Source: Astropecten irregularis (taxonomy: Eukaryota; Echinodermata; Asteroidea; Paxillosida; Astropectinidae). From it: DNA of 64,000 nt. The stretch is from assembly GCA_963971285.1 (NCBI GenBank), contig OZ020253.1, positions 15,760,528 to 15,824,527 on the forward strand, in the 5' to 3' direction. The position numbers were made by a program, and so were the translations under genes. Shown one piece after another: positions 12,640-24,800 of this stretch; position 1 is the first letter of the stretch; each line of letters opens with the position of its first letter. The notes under the pieces were generated by a model, which was not told the origin of the DNA, ran no database searches, and saw nothing but the letters and a program-made list of their open reading frames with translations.

Positions 12640-15346
12640 TGCCTGCTCGCTTCTCCTTGATGAACTTGAAGACTGAGACTTGAAGCAGAGGCTGTATAAG
12701 AGGTCAGAAATAGAGGTCAGTGGTCTTGAGGCCACATTGTCAAGGTCTGGGAAGCAGATGGAGAGGTCACGAGAGAGTGACGTGATCGATGAAGTCTGGA
12801 CAAGACATCCTAGCATCAGGATGAGGAAGTCAGCATCCGATTTCACGGAATGTTGCGTAACTTACGCAACGTGCAAATGTTGCCTAAGTTTCATGAAACG
12901 AACATAATTTGTGCAACCAAAGGCAGGAAAATGTCACGTAAGTTGCGCAACAAAATGTTGTGTACGCAACATTTGAAGTTGCTGGAGGGTACAGAGTTTC
13001 CTGAAGAATCAATTCAAACATGCTGAATGCATTGGGAAACAATTTGCTCTATCCCTAACCCACCTCTGTGCCACAGTTTACCACACATTCTTTTCCCTGT
13101 GGTAAGTGTGGTATCCTGAATACCACAACGCACCACAGTGTTCTTTTGTGTGGTCATACATGGTTTATGATCCAGTTCCCCTGTGGAGACTGTGGTAATG
13201 TGTGGTGAGCAGCTGTTGTCAGAAGTGCAGTGGGTTTGGGTTAATGCACCTTTTTGAGGTGTCACTGGGTGTGTGTATTAGAAATTTAAGATGCATTTGT
13301 AGCAATAATAGAAAGTACAATTAGAATGATCATTTTAGTGTATAAGTCAAATGACAAATAGGTTGAATGTAGAAATCACACCAGAATTGAAATGAAAAAG
13401 AATTGCCTGCTTTATTTTTCCATAGAAAAATGCACTCTTTAGGGAATTGAGTCACTGAAGATACTCAAAAAAGAACTTTTGTATAATATGTGACAAAACC
13501 AAAGCTACGACTGAGCATCCAAATACATATTGGTATGTAGGATTCCCACCTCGTCATCCCGTTTTTGGTTTTTTTTGCTTTGATTTTACCTGCCTCAAAA
13601 GCAGCCACCGGTCAAATAGAGGTAACCTGGTCTGGCCAAGTGCACTGGGCATGCTGGGAGCTCTGCGTAAACAATACGGGCACAGAATGGTTAAATACCG
13701 TCACACAATACCCCAAATTCTAGACAGACTGTACTCTAATGCAAGCAGCTGTGTTCGGAACTCGCAGATTGCAGTCTGCTCGAAAATGCTGATCTATTTT
13801 TAGTACGCAAATCAAGAGAGTAAATGTACCACTACGAACACATTTTTGGGATGATATAGATTCATTGAACCTCTTGTTCCAGACAGTACCCCCATTTCGT
13901 GTATTTCAATGGAAATAACATTCTCACACCATGAGGCGAAACTTCTTTTTTATAAATGCTTCCCGGCGGGCGGAAGGGGTTAAGGAATCGTATCTTATTC
14001 TACGTCATGCAATGATTCTCACTGCCTTATAATCTTCCTCACGTCAGAAGAAGTTCCGCTCAAGTCAATGCAAATTGAAACTAAAAAGTCCACTTGTGTG
14101 GGAAACGTTTCTTAGCATATATATTTCTAGTTGGTAGACAGAAACATAGAGTATCTATTTTGTACTTTCCATAGTTTGTAGAAACCATTTTCCCTCCCTT
14201 TTTCAAAGCTGATGTTGTTGTAGACTGGTGCTGTTATATTTCACTGTATATTTTCAAAGGTCTGGTTCCAGCCAATAGGCATTCATGTTCTGACATTGGG
14301 ACAGAAGAAATTTGGGAAATTGAATACAAGAAACTGATTATAGCAACTTAAATATCAAAGGGTTCTCATTTTAGTGCCTAAAATTAAAAACTTTCATGAC
14401 AGTTTTGGGATGGCCTAAGGTAATTTTGACTGACATGGTAAGTGAACCCAAGACCTCTGGATTGATGTATAAGTGTTTTACCCTCTATTCTATCCAGCAT
14501 TGCAATGGATGCCTCTCATAACTTTATTTTGTTCACGCTGTTAATCTGCTTTTAAAAGTGGATGCAATTTTTGCCAAATGAATTAGACTGATCTTCCGCC
14601 CTGTTAAGTATTAACAAGAAGTTACACTTAAACTAGGAGTCTTGATACATAAAGTTATTTTTTAAGCTGTACATTTTATGTGATTTACAAAGAAATATTT
14701 AATTTTTTTTTCTTTTTGATGAGAGTGATCAGCATATAATTTTGTGTTTTTTATTTGTAATGAAATTTTTTTTCTTCTTTTTTTTTTCATCTTTTTTTTA
14801 AAAATGTGTTGTGAAGAAAATGGATAAACAGAGTTTTTCCCGAGTAGAATTTATTTTTTAGCATAATTGAGTGCAACGAATATCAGTCATTGTGTAAGCC
14901 TGTATAGATATATTTTGGGATTTTGAGATTTCATACTCCGCAAAAAAAATGATTTACTCTATTTGTCAATTAGGGCTGTACATAGTACTGGGGGAAAAAA
15001 TATTGATAATTTGAAAGCTAGCCAAAAAGGAAACGGGTTGTATTTTTAAAAAACTGACATGAAAATGCCAAGAATTCTTTGTATTAGCTACTACTAAAAA
15101 AAACATAGAAGAAAAGTAAAAAAAACATAAAAAGAACAAAATGTAAATTTATTCAAGTAGATAAGTGGCTTAACATTAGTTCCTGTTATAGCCGGAAAAG
15201 TTTTATCATAGAAAGTTATTAAGGGCCGTCCCCACCAATTCTATAAACTTTTTTTGTTGTTGTTTTTTCAACACTGATTCAAAATAGTTCTATCCAGACT
15301 TTTTTTGTAAAGAAATGTTTTATTTAAACTCGGCTGGATGTAACCT
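12640..15346. other. USP24 3' UTR and downstream DNA
   Basis: There are no coding exons. The first ~200 bp may be 3' UTR. It becomes AT-rich with long T runs (14700-14800). Apart from the family D element at 12842 I see nothing specific. Confidence 0.6.
12842..12985. mobile_element. Family D MITE (GTTGCGTAA repeats)
   Basis: Multiple direct and inverted copies of GTTGCGTAA / TTACGCAAC occur in ~145 bp, with ends GATTTCACGGAATGTTGCG. A sibling is at 22503-22655 in GCDH. Confidence 0.7.
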
Positions 15347-15494
15347 GGGGTTGATTTCATCAAACTCGTCCTTACTTACTATCAATCATAGCACTTATGA
15401 TGCATTGAAGCCCTACGTAGGATAGGACATATACGATGAGTTATCCTTCATAACTCGAGTTGCAATCGATCGAGGGCTTCGTGAAATCGACCCC
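15347..15494. mobile_element. Family A MITE, well preserved
   Basis: It starts GGGGTTGATTTCATCAAACT and ends GGCTTCGTGAAATCGACCCC, giving inverted ends of ~14 bp. The core GGATAACCCATCGTAGG-type motif is present in inverse form. Confidence 0.8.
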
Positions 15495-15588
15495 CATTTT
15501 GTCAAATCAAGTATTGTGTCAGCTTCAGATGTGACCAGTTTTTCTTATTAACCAGGCTGTATAAGCTCCTTCCTGTTTAATATTAAAC

Positions 15589-15975
15589 ACTGGTACCAGC
15601 TAGCTTTAACCAGTTATAACCAGTTGACAGTACCGCATCTAACTTGTTTAATCCAGACTTTGTACCAGCTAGCTTTAACCAGTTATAATCAGTTGACCGT
15701 ACCGCATCTAACTGGTTTAATCCAGATTTTGATAAGCACTGGTACCAGCTAGCTTTAGCCAGTTATAACCAGTTGACAGTACCGCATCTAACTGGTTTAA
15801 TCCAGATTTTGATAAGCACTGGTACCAGCTAGCTTTAGCCAGTTATAACCAGTTGACAGTACCTCTTTTAACTGGTTTAATCCAGATTTTGATAAGCACT
15901 GGTACCAGTTAGCTTTAACCAGTTATAACCAGTTGACAGTACCGCATGTAACTGGTTTAATCCGGTTTTTGAACA
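15589..15975. repeat. ~80-bp minisatellite, five units
   Basis: TGGTACCAGCTAGCTTTA starts units at about 15589, 15660, 15739, 15819 and 15898. Each contains CCAGTTATAACCAGTTGAC and ACTGGTTTAATCCAG; the inner units are almost identical. Confidence 0.9.
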
Positions 15976-18040
15976 ATCTTTGTGTTGACTTCTCCAGAAA
16001 GACTCCTCTTGTTCATGTTTATGCAAACTGTACAGTGTTTCTATTTTTCTCTGTTTCCTTGAATGTAATAATGATACCATCTGCAAAACTTTCTGCAAAG
16101 TTCAGAAGTATATATATTTTGTACATATAAACCCAAACAAAAAGAAAGTTGAGGAATTATTACTCAGCAATGTTATTAATTCAATTTTGAATTGCCAATT
16201 ATTGTTCTTATAATATTAAAGTAAGAGAAGTTATCCGATTATAGGACTGAAACGTTTGAAATTTTTGTATTTATATTAAATTTAAACAAATTTTTTATTC
16301 CATTGCTTTCAACAAAATTATAACCATTTCATTCCCAGGTAGCAGAAACTTCAAAGAATTTGATTTGTTTTCCCCCATTTGTTTGATTTACGGTCTGTTA
16401 GTTGGTCGCTCTGTTGGTTGGTCTCTCCGTCTGTTTATCGGATGAGCCGTCTGTCTGTCGGTGGTGCTGTTTGTTTGGTTTGGTTGTTCGTTTTGAAGAT
16501 TCTTATCTATCATCACACATTGCCTTTTAAAACCTTTACAGGGATGGAGAACTGTAAAAATTGAAGATCAGTCCAAAGATCATTAAAATTTGAAGAGTTC
16601 CAAAGTTGTTTACCATGGAATGTGGAATTGTCAAATTTTGAAGTTCCTTGCGACACATAAGCAGAAAACCAAACCTGTTAATACTGGTTCCATTATGACA
16701 CCAGAATGTTGTGTGTACATATCTGAATACAAACCACCTTGGTCTTTAATTATTGTAAACACTCAGACCTGTGGCATGCAAGCTTGTAGTATGATGCATT
16801 TTACTTTAGTTGTCATGTCTTGTATGGTTTCTTGTTAGAGGGGGAAGTATTTTGCAAATTAATTGAAGAAAATATTTGCCTTAAGACTTATTACTATATG
16901 CAGACCAGTTACACGTATCTCTACAACCTTGTGCAGAACATAATGTGTGACAATTAGTGAACAAACTGTTCATTTTGATTATGCATATGAAATATGTTTT
17001 GTAAGTGGTTTTTTATATTCTTACTTGAAAATACTCTCCTGTACTTGAACTTGTTTGAAGTGGTTCCAACCAGTTTGAACCAATATGTATAAGACTGGTT
17101 GGAACTGGTATGAAGTGGGTTAGTAAATGGTGTCCCATATTCAGAATTTTTGTTATACATGGTTTGAACCATATCAAAATTGTTTGAACTGGTTTGGACT
17201 AGTTTGTTACAAAGAACACGTTTTCACATTGTGGTCGCAACTTTCTCTTCATATTTCTCTTCACCTTTGGTTTTCTCAGGTCGGCTTTACCTACACAAGG
17301 TTATTCTGGTTCACAGGGTGCAGTGTTTAATACCCATTAGAATTTGGCTCAGTCATACCATGGAGCTATACTTGGCTTGTAAAACTGGTTTGATCTGGTT
17401 TAGCCTGGCTTGGGCTTTGTGCATGTTGGCCGGTTTGAACAGCTTGGAACCAGTTTGAACCAGTCCTACGTTTTGTATGTCAAACTGGACTGAACTCAAA
17501 ATTTACTGTGCTAATTAGATCGCCGTTTTAATTGTCAACATTCTTTTTTGAAGGGTGATATTTCGGCCACGTTGACCATAAAGACTGGTTATAGCATGAA
17601 CTTCTTATTCTAACTCTGCCTGGGTACTGGTATATATTCTAAATTCTCCTTCCAACACAATGAACATTAAAATAAAATAGTCCAAGATCAAAGTAAAACT
17701 TCACAATGATAATAATTTCAATTTACCTTTTTATATATAGTAATAAACAAACAAACACGGTTATAACCAGACAGCAATTTACTTTATATTTGAAAGCTGC
17801 ATTGTTTTATTTCTGTTAGCAATATCACTTGAAAATAAACAGATTTCAAAGTTATAAAGAGTTCCATATTTGTGGTATTTTCTGCTCATAATTTTGTCTG
17901 TGATAATCAAATGGTTCATTGTTCATTAATTAGTTCACTGTTATTAATTAACGGTTTTTACTCCCTGTATGAAAAATTCCAATATGCACGGAAGCCCAAA
18001 CCTTGTGAATACACTGTGTAATTGTACACAGTGTGAAAGT
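15976..18040. other. AT-rich intergenic DNA with CTGGTTTGAAC repeats
   Basis: No genes are recognised. Between about 17030 and 17500 there are many degenerate ACTGGTTTGAACCAG units, related in sequence to the 80-bp minisatellite upstream. Confidence 0.55.
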
Positions 18041-18329
18041 ACGGAGCTCTAGAGGTGCCATCCAACTGTGGTCTAGTGCGTCGTACTCAAGATCTTGTGG
18101 TCAATCTATGATTGTGGGTTCGAATCCAGCCATAGGCTAGTGGTCCTTGCGTCCTTACGTAATTCTGTTCTGTAAACGAAGAATTTGATGTGCTCTAGCC
18201 ATGACACGTCCCTCGATAAGTTTTTCAGATTGCGACGCAGTTTAGGACTTGATTTCATCAAAATTACTCTTTGCTTTCCAACCCCCCTGTTTTCTGAAGG
18301 CTAAATCTGCCCTAACTGTTCTGGACTCA

Positions 18330-19045
18330 TCTGTTCCCCCAGTATGGTTGTTCCCCCAATATGGTAGTACCCCCAGTATGGTAGTTCCCACAGTATGGAG
18401 TAATGCACCCTAGTAGTTCCCCCAGTATGGAGTAATGCCCCCGGTAGTTCCCCTAGTAGTTCCCCCAGTATGGAGTAGTGCCCCCCCTAGTAGTTCCCCC
18501 AGTATGAAGCAGTGCCCCCAGGTAGTTCCCCTAGTAGTTCCCCCAGTATGAAGTAGTGCCCCCCCAGAAGTTCCCCTAGTATGAAGTAGTGCCCCCGGTA
18601 GTTCCCCTAGTAGTTCCCCCAGTATGAAGTAGTGCCCCCCCGGTAGTTCCCCTAGTAGTTCCCCCAGTATGGAGTAGTGCCCCCCTAGTAGTTCCCCCAA
18701 TATGAAGTAGTGCCCCCGGTAGTTCCCCCAGTAGTTCCCCAAGTATGGAGTAGTGCCCCAAGGTAGTTCCGCCAGTAGTTCCCCCAGTATGGAGTAGTGC
18801 CCCCCCCCCCGGTAGTTCCCCCAGTAGTTCCCCCAGTATGGAGTAGTGCCCCCAGGTAGTCCCGCCAGTAGTTCCCCCAGTATGGAGTAGTGCTCCCTAG
18901 TAGTTCCCCAGTATGAAGTAGTGCCCCCCGGTAGTTCCCCCGGTGTGGTAGTTCCCCCAGTATGGGAGTAGTTCCCCCAGTATGGGAGTAGTTCCCCCAG
19001 TATGGAGTAGTACCCCCAGTATGGAGTAGTACCTCCAGTATGTTT
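18330..19045. repeat. C-rich minisatellite
   Basis: About 20-25 imperfect copies of a 30-40-bp unit made of TAGTTCCCCCAGTATG and GAGTAGTGCCCCC. One strand is C-rich with runs of five to ten C. It ends ~60 bp before the acceptor of the exon at 19106. Confidence 0.9.
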
Positions 19046-19105
19046 GTCATTGTAATATGGTAGGCCTAATTCTGATCGGCTGTTCTCTTGTTTTCTGTCT
19101 CTTAG

Positions 19106-19236
19106 TGTTGGCAGAGCATCCGGACATGAGGCAGATCATGGCCGACGTAGCCAGGGAAAGACTACAGAAGATCATTGAGAGCAGTGCCGAGGACGGGTAC
19201 CAGACCGCCGATGATGAAAACGATGAGTCCAATTAA
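19106..19236 (+). CDS. Unassigned terminal coding exon (43 residues)
   Basis: A good acceptor (TTTTCTGTCTCTTAG) is followed by 131 nt that read, after a phase-1 join, LAEHPDMRQIMADVARERL and then IIESSAEDGYQTADDENDES and a TAA stop. The segment is GC-richer than its surroundings, charged and likely helical with an acidic tail, which looks like a protein C-terminus. I do not recognise the gene. USP24 already ends at 12639 with its own family C-terminus, and no partner exons are visible upstream. It may be the end of a gene with a long intron or a duplicated exon. Confidence 0.5.
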
Positions 19237-21813
19237 AACCCAGATGAACTTAGTCCAAAATAGTCCAAAAGCTTGGTTGAACGCAAGAATCCAAAACTTG
19301 AGTTAGTATAACATAATATTTGACGACTCCAAACAAAGAACAGACAATTATATTGTTCTTTCCAAAGAAACAAGGCACTGAAATAAGAACACAGTTATAA
19401 ATGAATTCATTCCAATATTATTTCTTTATTGGAGAAAAAAAAACAATCACAATATTTATGTACAATTGACATGCCAAGATCTGATGAATGTTTTAATGTT
19501 TTATGCCCTATAATTGGAGAAAAATCTCGAAAAAAAAATTCTGTTCTGTAAACGAAGAATTTGATGTGCTCTAGCCATGACACGTCCCTCGATAAGTTTT
19601 TCAGATTGCGACGCAGTTTAGGACTGGATTTCATCGAAAAGACACTTTTTGCTTTCCAACCCCCCTGTTTTCTGAAGGCTAAATCTGCCCTAACTGTTCG
19701 CCTGCACAGAGCCAAACAGTTGCTATCCTCTGACAATGGTTTCTTCTCTCAAATTGTTCATGTAATCCCATTAACATCAAACCAATCTGTATTCCACTGG
19801 CAATTGAATAGGTACTTAACCACAAAACCACAAAGCATTACCTTGAAGTTTGTAAGTCTAGCATTCTGTACCAAAAAAGAGAGAAAAAAGAACTTACTAG
19901 AAGTATTTACTTGGAAGCACCTGCTAGTTTTTATGAATACGAGCCAATAAGTCAGATGGCACCTCTAGAGCTCCATACCTGAAGTAATCAGGAACATTAC
20001 AGAAAATCTAATATCTTTATTATTTTTTATTATGTACACAGACCTTTCACTCAGCCCAAATTGTGACAGAATTATATCATAATCCTGGAATATATGGGTT
20101 GTATGGGTTGAACAGCATTAATCTCCTTATTAAAATCAAACACCGTATATGTTTCTGTCTGTAAGTATAGGTACTTCTATTCTTGTTTTAAATTGTACAT
20201 GCATAGCGTGACTGCATATTATATAGCAGTATATCTAATGTTTGCTTGCAACAAAGCTATCCGCACTTCAAGGTAAAATTAACTGCCAAAATTTGAAGTA
20301 TTTTACAGTGAGAGGCCCGGACCTGTCTAACATGAGGCCTAAATTACATAGCTTTTACCATACATGATTAACAAGAAGAAAAAAACACAATATACAGTTC
20401 AAACTGTTAAAATATAATCCTTTATAGAAAGGTCTGTTTTATATACAATACCTTTGCAAAGCAGGAGCAATATTGCTTAGATATTCAAAATTCCACATCA
20501 CTTAGAAGAAAAAAATTAACAAAGATCTATTCCTTACATATTTTGCTTCTATAAATTTCACTGAAAAGTGAACAATGAAAAATGTACTGGAGCGGGATTT
20601 GAACCGGCGACCTCCTGAATACTATACAGGCGCTCTACCAACTGAACCATCCAGCCCTATGTTGGTGGTGTCCCTAATAGTCAATTATCTTTGTTCGTTT
20701 GGTAGTCAGAAGCCATCGGTATTCAGGAGCTCGCCGGTTCCAATCCCGCTCCAGTAAATTTGTCTTTGTTCACTTTTCAATGACTTTAAATTCAGTCAGT
20801 TTCCCTTGTGGTTATTTGATGATATCATAATTATAATTACTAGATACTTGTGCTTCTAACACAATCTTCCTTTCCAGAAAAAAAAAGTAACACTATTTTT
20901 ATTTTTCAGATTTTCCACACTCATTTCATACGAGCCATCGCATTTCAGGTATCGCTGTTATTACGTACAACAAAAAGGAACAACCTTTGCTTATCAGTAT
21001 AACAAAAATAAATATATCTTTCACTGTGGCTGAAAGTGTGATCTTGATCACTTGGAAATATCGTCAGTTCCAAAACTGGTATGATTTGATAATTTGTTAG
21101 ATTCAGTCTTACTTTTGCCCACGTGAGGTTTACGATGCACACAGCTGCAAAACAGGGCTGGAACTAAACGAAGGCCACGGAGGCCATGGCCTTCGTTGCC
21201 CTGGTTCTTGGCCTTGGTGCCCATTCAAATATTTCCATAGACATTATGAATTTTCAATGGAAGTGCCCCTTGCAATGAAAAATTGGCCTTGCCCTCACCA
21301 AACCTTATTTCCAGCCCTGGCAAAAGTCAGCTGACAGTGCAAAAATCAGCTGTGCGCAAAAATCCCCTTATTGCAGCTTTCTGCTTAGTGCAGAAAACTT
21401 CTGAGCATGAGATCAGAAATTGACGAAAACATGCTGGCAGCAGAAAATATGCCGGCCACAGTCTGCTGTCAAGCACACAAATGCAAGTGGCTCTGAAACT
21501 GGCTGAATGCAGAGTTCAGAAAGCTGCCAACACCCTATTCAAAATCTGCTGAACAAAGCAAATCTCTCTGGGCAATAATTGGCAGAAATCCGCTAAGTGT
21601 AGAAATCTGCTAAGTGCAGAAATCTGTTGAGGTAAGCACTAGGCTCCCTGTAGTGTGCAAATATCACAGACTGTAGCTTTGCAAGATTTACTCCATTCGA
21701 TAGATACAAATCCGCTGAGTAGCTGTTTGCAAAACCCTTCGAAGAAAACTCCTGAGCAAAATCGACCAAATTTGACAAGTCAGCAGGTTGATATATTCAA
21801 ACAGTTCAGTCTC
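19237..21813. other. Intergenic DNA between the orphan exon and GCDH
   Basis: AT-rich. It holds the 19538-19699 duplicate and the tRNA-SINE at 20565. No coding exon is recognised. Confidence 0.6.
20565..20765 (-). mobile_element. tRNA-derived SINE
   Basis: Reverse strand shows a B-box-like GGTTCAAATCCCGCTCC and an A-box-like GGTTCAGTTGGTAGAGCG, so the head is tRNA-like. Copies with the same head lie at 26625 and 63918. Its 3' flank carries the GGTAGTCAGAAGCC block of the fragments at 969 and 4066. Confidence 0.75.
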
Positions 21814-24800
21814 TTACTTGGCAGGGACGAAGGCTTGAAGTCCTGTGATGCTACGACCGAGGATAAGAGCATGAATGTCATGTGTGCCTGAAAGAAAACA
21901 GAGAAACAATCATGTGAGTTTCAGTGCTCTGCTTGTTTCTGCAGTTCAAAGAATAGCTCCATGGGAAGTTTTCCCAAAAAGGCAGCTCTAATACACGACT
22001 ATTAAAAAAAGTACAATGGAATGTCGCTATAACAAACATCATACTGAACATTTGGCTGTACCGAACGTCATCCTTGGCTCCCAGATTTTGTGTACAAAAC
22101 ATACCACACTGTTGTTCAAGTTGCTTTAACGAACGACCACTATAATGGATAATTTCTGTGGATCCTGCCGCGTTTCTTACAGCGTCATTCCACTGTAATA
22201 ATATTTGGCAATACAGGGTCCAGAGTAAAAATGAACATGACTGGTAATTGGTGATGTTTTTCAAAAGAAACAGATGACACTCAAAAGTTCAGTAAAGCAT
22301 ATCTCTTTCTCTCTCTCTCTCTCTAGGTCGTCCTCAGACGAGCCATCTATCGTCGCTTCCAGTCATTCCGGTTTGCAAAATGAGTACCTTTATTAAAAGA
22401 GACATTAGTCCTCTTAGGAATGATCAATTTATTTCATTCTTGCTTTTTTTCTTACTAAGCAGGAGAGAGCGCTTGTCAAATATATGCTTTACAGCAGCCG
22501 ATTTCAAGAAACTTCAAATGTTGCATACGCACAATTTTGTTGCGATAACTTACGCAACATTTTCTGACTTGGTTGCACAAGTTATGGCCGTTTCACGAAA
22601 CTTACGCAACATTTGTACGTTGCGTAAGTTACGCAACATTTCGTGAAATTGGCTGCTGAACTTTTGGGTGTCATTTGTTCCTTTTGAAAAACGTCACCAA
22701 TCCCGGTCAAGTTCTTTTAGACTCAAACTGCATTTGGACGTGAGCTATCAAAGACAATTTCCAAATGCGGTGCGTACTTTAGAAGTGCAAACAAGGTTTC
22801 CAAGAAGTATGACAGATTGTGGTCTACTGGAGAAGTTAGTGGTTAAGCAGAGCTGACCATAAACCTCCGATCCTCACCTTCATATGTGTTAACTGCTTCC
22901 AGGTTCATAACATGCCTAATGATATGATACTCATCACTGATGCCATTACCGCCCAGCATGTCTCGGGCATTGCGGGCGATGTCCAGGGCCTTACCGCAGG
23001 AGTTCCTCTTGATCATGGAGATCATCTCAGGAGCCACTCTGTACACGAGGATTAAAAGAGAACAAGAACAAACTAGATTAACCCTTGCTGGATTATCAAC
23101 CTTTGCTATTCTTATCTTACTTTTTTTATCTATTGGAACTTCCCCCAGTTACAATAAATCTTTGATTCATAACTGCAAACCCTCACGAACCTTAAAATCC
23201 TCAACTTCTAATCTTTTACAAGTTCCGGTTGCAAAGGAATCATGGGGGGGGGGACGGGCCTTTGCTTATGCAGGGCCGACCCTGTGGAATTCTCTTCCAC
23301 TTACTTGTTCTCGTCTTTGAGCCGTCCCACCTGGACACACGCCTGCAGGCCCAGGGATATCTCCGTCAGCATGTCGGCCATCTTTTTCTGGATCAGCTGG
23401 TTCTTGGCCAGGGGCGAGCCAAACTGGATCCTGGACATGGCAAAGGACACGATGAATAAAAGGTTAAAAAAAGGAAATAACTCAACATTGGTAGACTATT
23501 GGGATATATTTTGCTCCCGCCATGACCGCCATTTTGTGTCCTTAATGAAATGAAGGTCTTGAGATACATGGCAAAGCTGGAGCCTTTCTTCGGCTTCGAC
23601 ATGTGGCCCAATCCCTTTGTTTTGTTTTGTGGGCCTCAAATAGCGATAGCGAAATTAGCCTAGCCACAAGCCTGGTTTTGTAAAAGCCGTATGATTATCT
23701 AAACCGTCTAGGTTTTCAAAGGATAAGTCTTATGTAAACTTTATGCCCACAGATGCTCATACTTCCTGATACTTTTAAAAACTGATAAAATTGGCGTAAT
23801 AAAGACTGCATCAAAGTTAGTTTTAATACTACGTATGTTTTTTCCTTTTGACTATTTCATGACCTGTATGATAGAACAGAAATTCATTACATATTTTACA
23901 TAGGAATACACACAGAGCCATGAGTTGCACTGGTTTACCTGTCTAACGTATACTGTCTGGCTGCTTCAAGACAAAACTCAGCTGCACCGAGGGCGCCCCA
24001 AGCTATGCCATACCGAGCGCTGTTCAGACATCCAAAAGGTCCCTGCAGAGTACAGACACATTATACACATGTACCGTCAAATATTATGCCTGGATTCATT
24101 TAGTCATTTGGTTTATAACAGTCGACGTTCAGGAGAGTGTGCTCTGTTCGTCTTCAGGAGGGTGACTAAAGACAAACAGAGCACACTGTTCGGAATGTTG
24201 AGTGTTAACCACCGGGTGCTTCTCAGAACCACACACTCATAGAAGAGGTTTTTTTGTACATGGTGCATACGTCCGTGCTTCGTGAAATTGACTCCCGCAC
24301 TCTAACAGGGTAAAAAATGCAAATCAATTTTGGACGAAGTGCCACCACTACATGACGCTCAATTGACTGAATCCAGGAAAACGATTAAAACACAACAACA
24401 AACAAAAAACAAAAACCAAAAAAACGGTCTTCTTGGGGGTCACAGGTTCAAATCCCACTTCAGTCAATTGTTTTTTTTGTTCACTTTTCAACAACAAATA
24501 TTTGATCATACCCCAAGTCCCTGGGCGTTGGGCAGCATGTTGTCCTCTGGAACTTCCACGTCCTCCATCACGATCTGACCGGTGGTGGACGCCCTCAGGG
24601 AGAACTTTCCCTGGATGACGGGGGCAGACAGTCCTTTCATGCCCTTCTCCAGGATGAAGCCCCTGATGCGGCCGCCCTCCGCCTCATTCTTGCCCCACAC
24701 CACAAACACGTCAGCAAGGGGAGAATTGGTTATCCTTAAAGCGGGGAAGACAAATCGACAATGCAGTCACAAAAATATCAAGTAGTAATTCACTGGGATT

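Larger units (their letters stand above)
18042..19976. repeat. Inverted-repeat-bounded block with internal direct duplication
   Basis: The ends GGAGCTCTAGAGGTGCCATC (18043) and its inverse (19955-19975) bound ~1.9 kb. Inside, 18161-18320 and 19538-19699 are near-identical direct copies that flank the 18330-19045 minisatellite and the exon at 19106. At 18073-18135 there is a tRNA-like segment with A-box-like TGGTCTAGTGCG and B-box GGGTTCGAATCC, probably a SINE head. Confidence 0.55.

Noticed and set aside
18073-18135. tRNA gene
   Set aside because: A and B boxes are present, but the cloverleaf is poor and it lies in repeat DNA; a SINE head is more likely. The same applies at 20590, 26650, 40203 and 63950.
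18410-19050. Gly/Thr/Tyr-rich minus-strand frames
   Set aside because: Translation of the C-rich minisatellite only.
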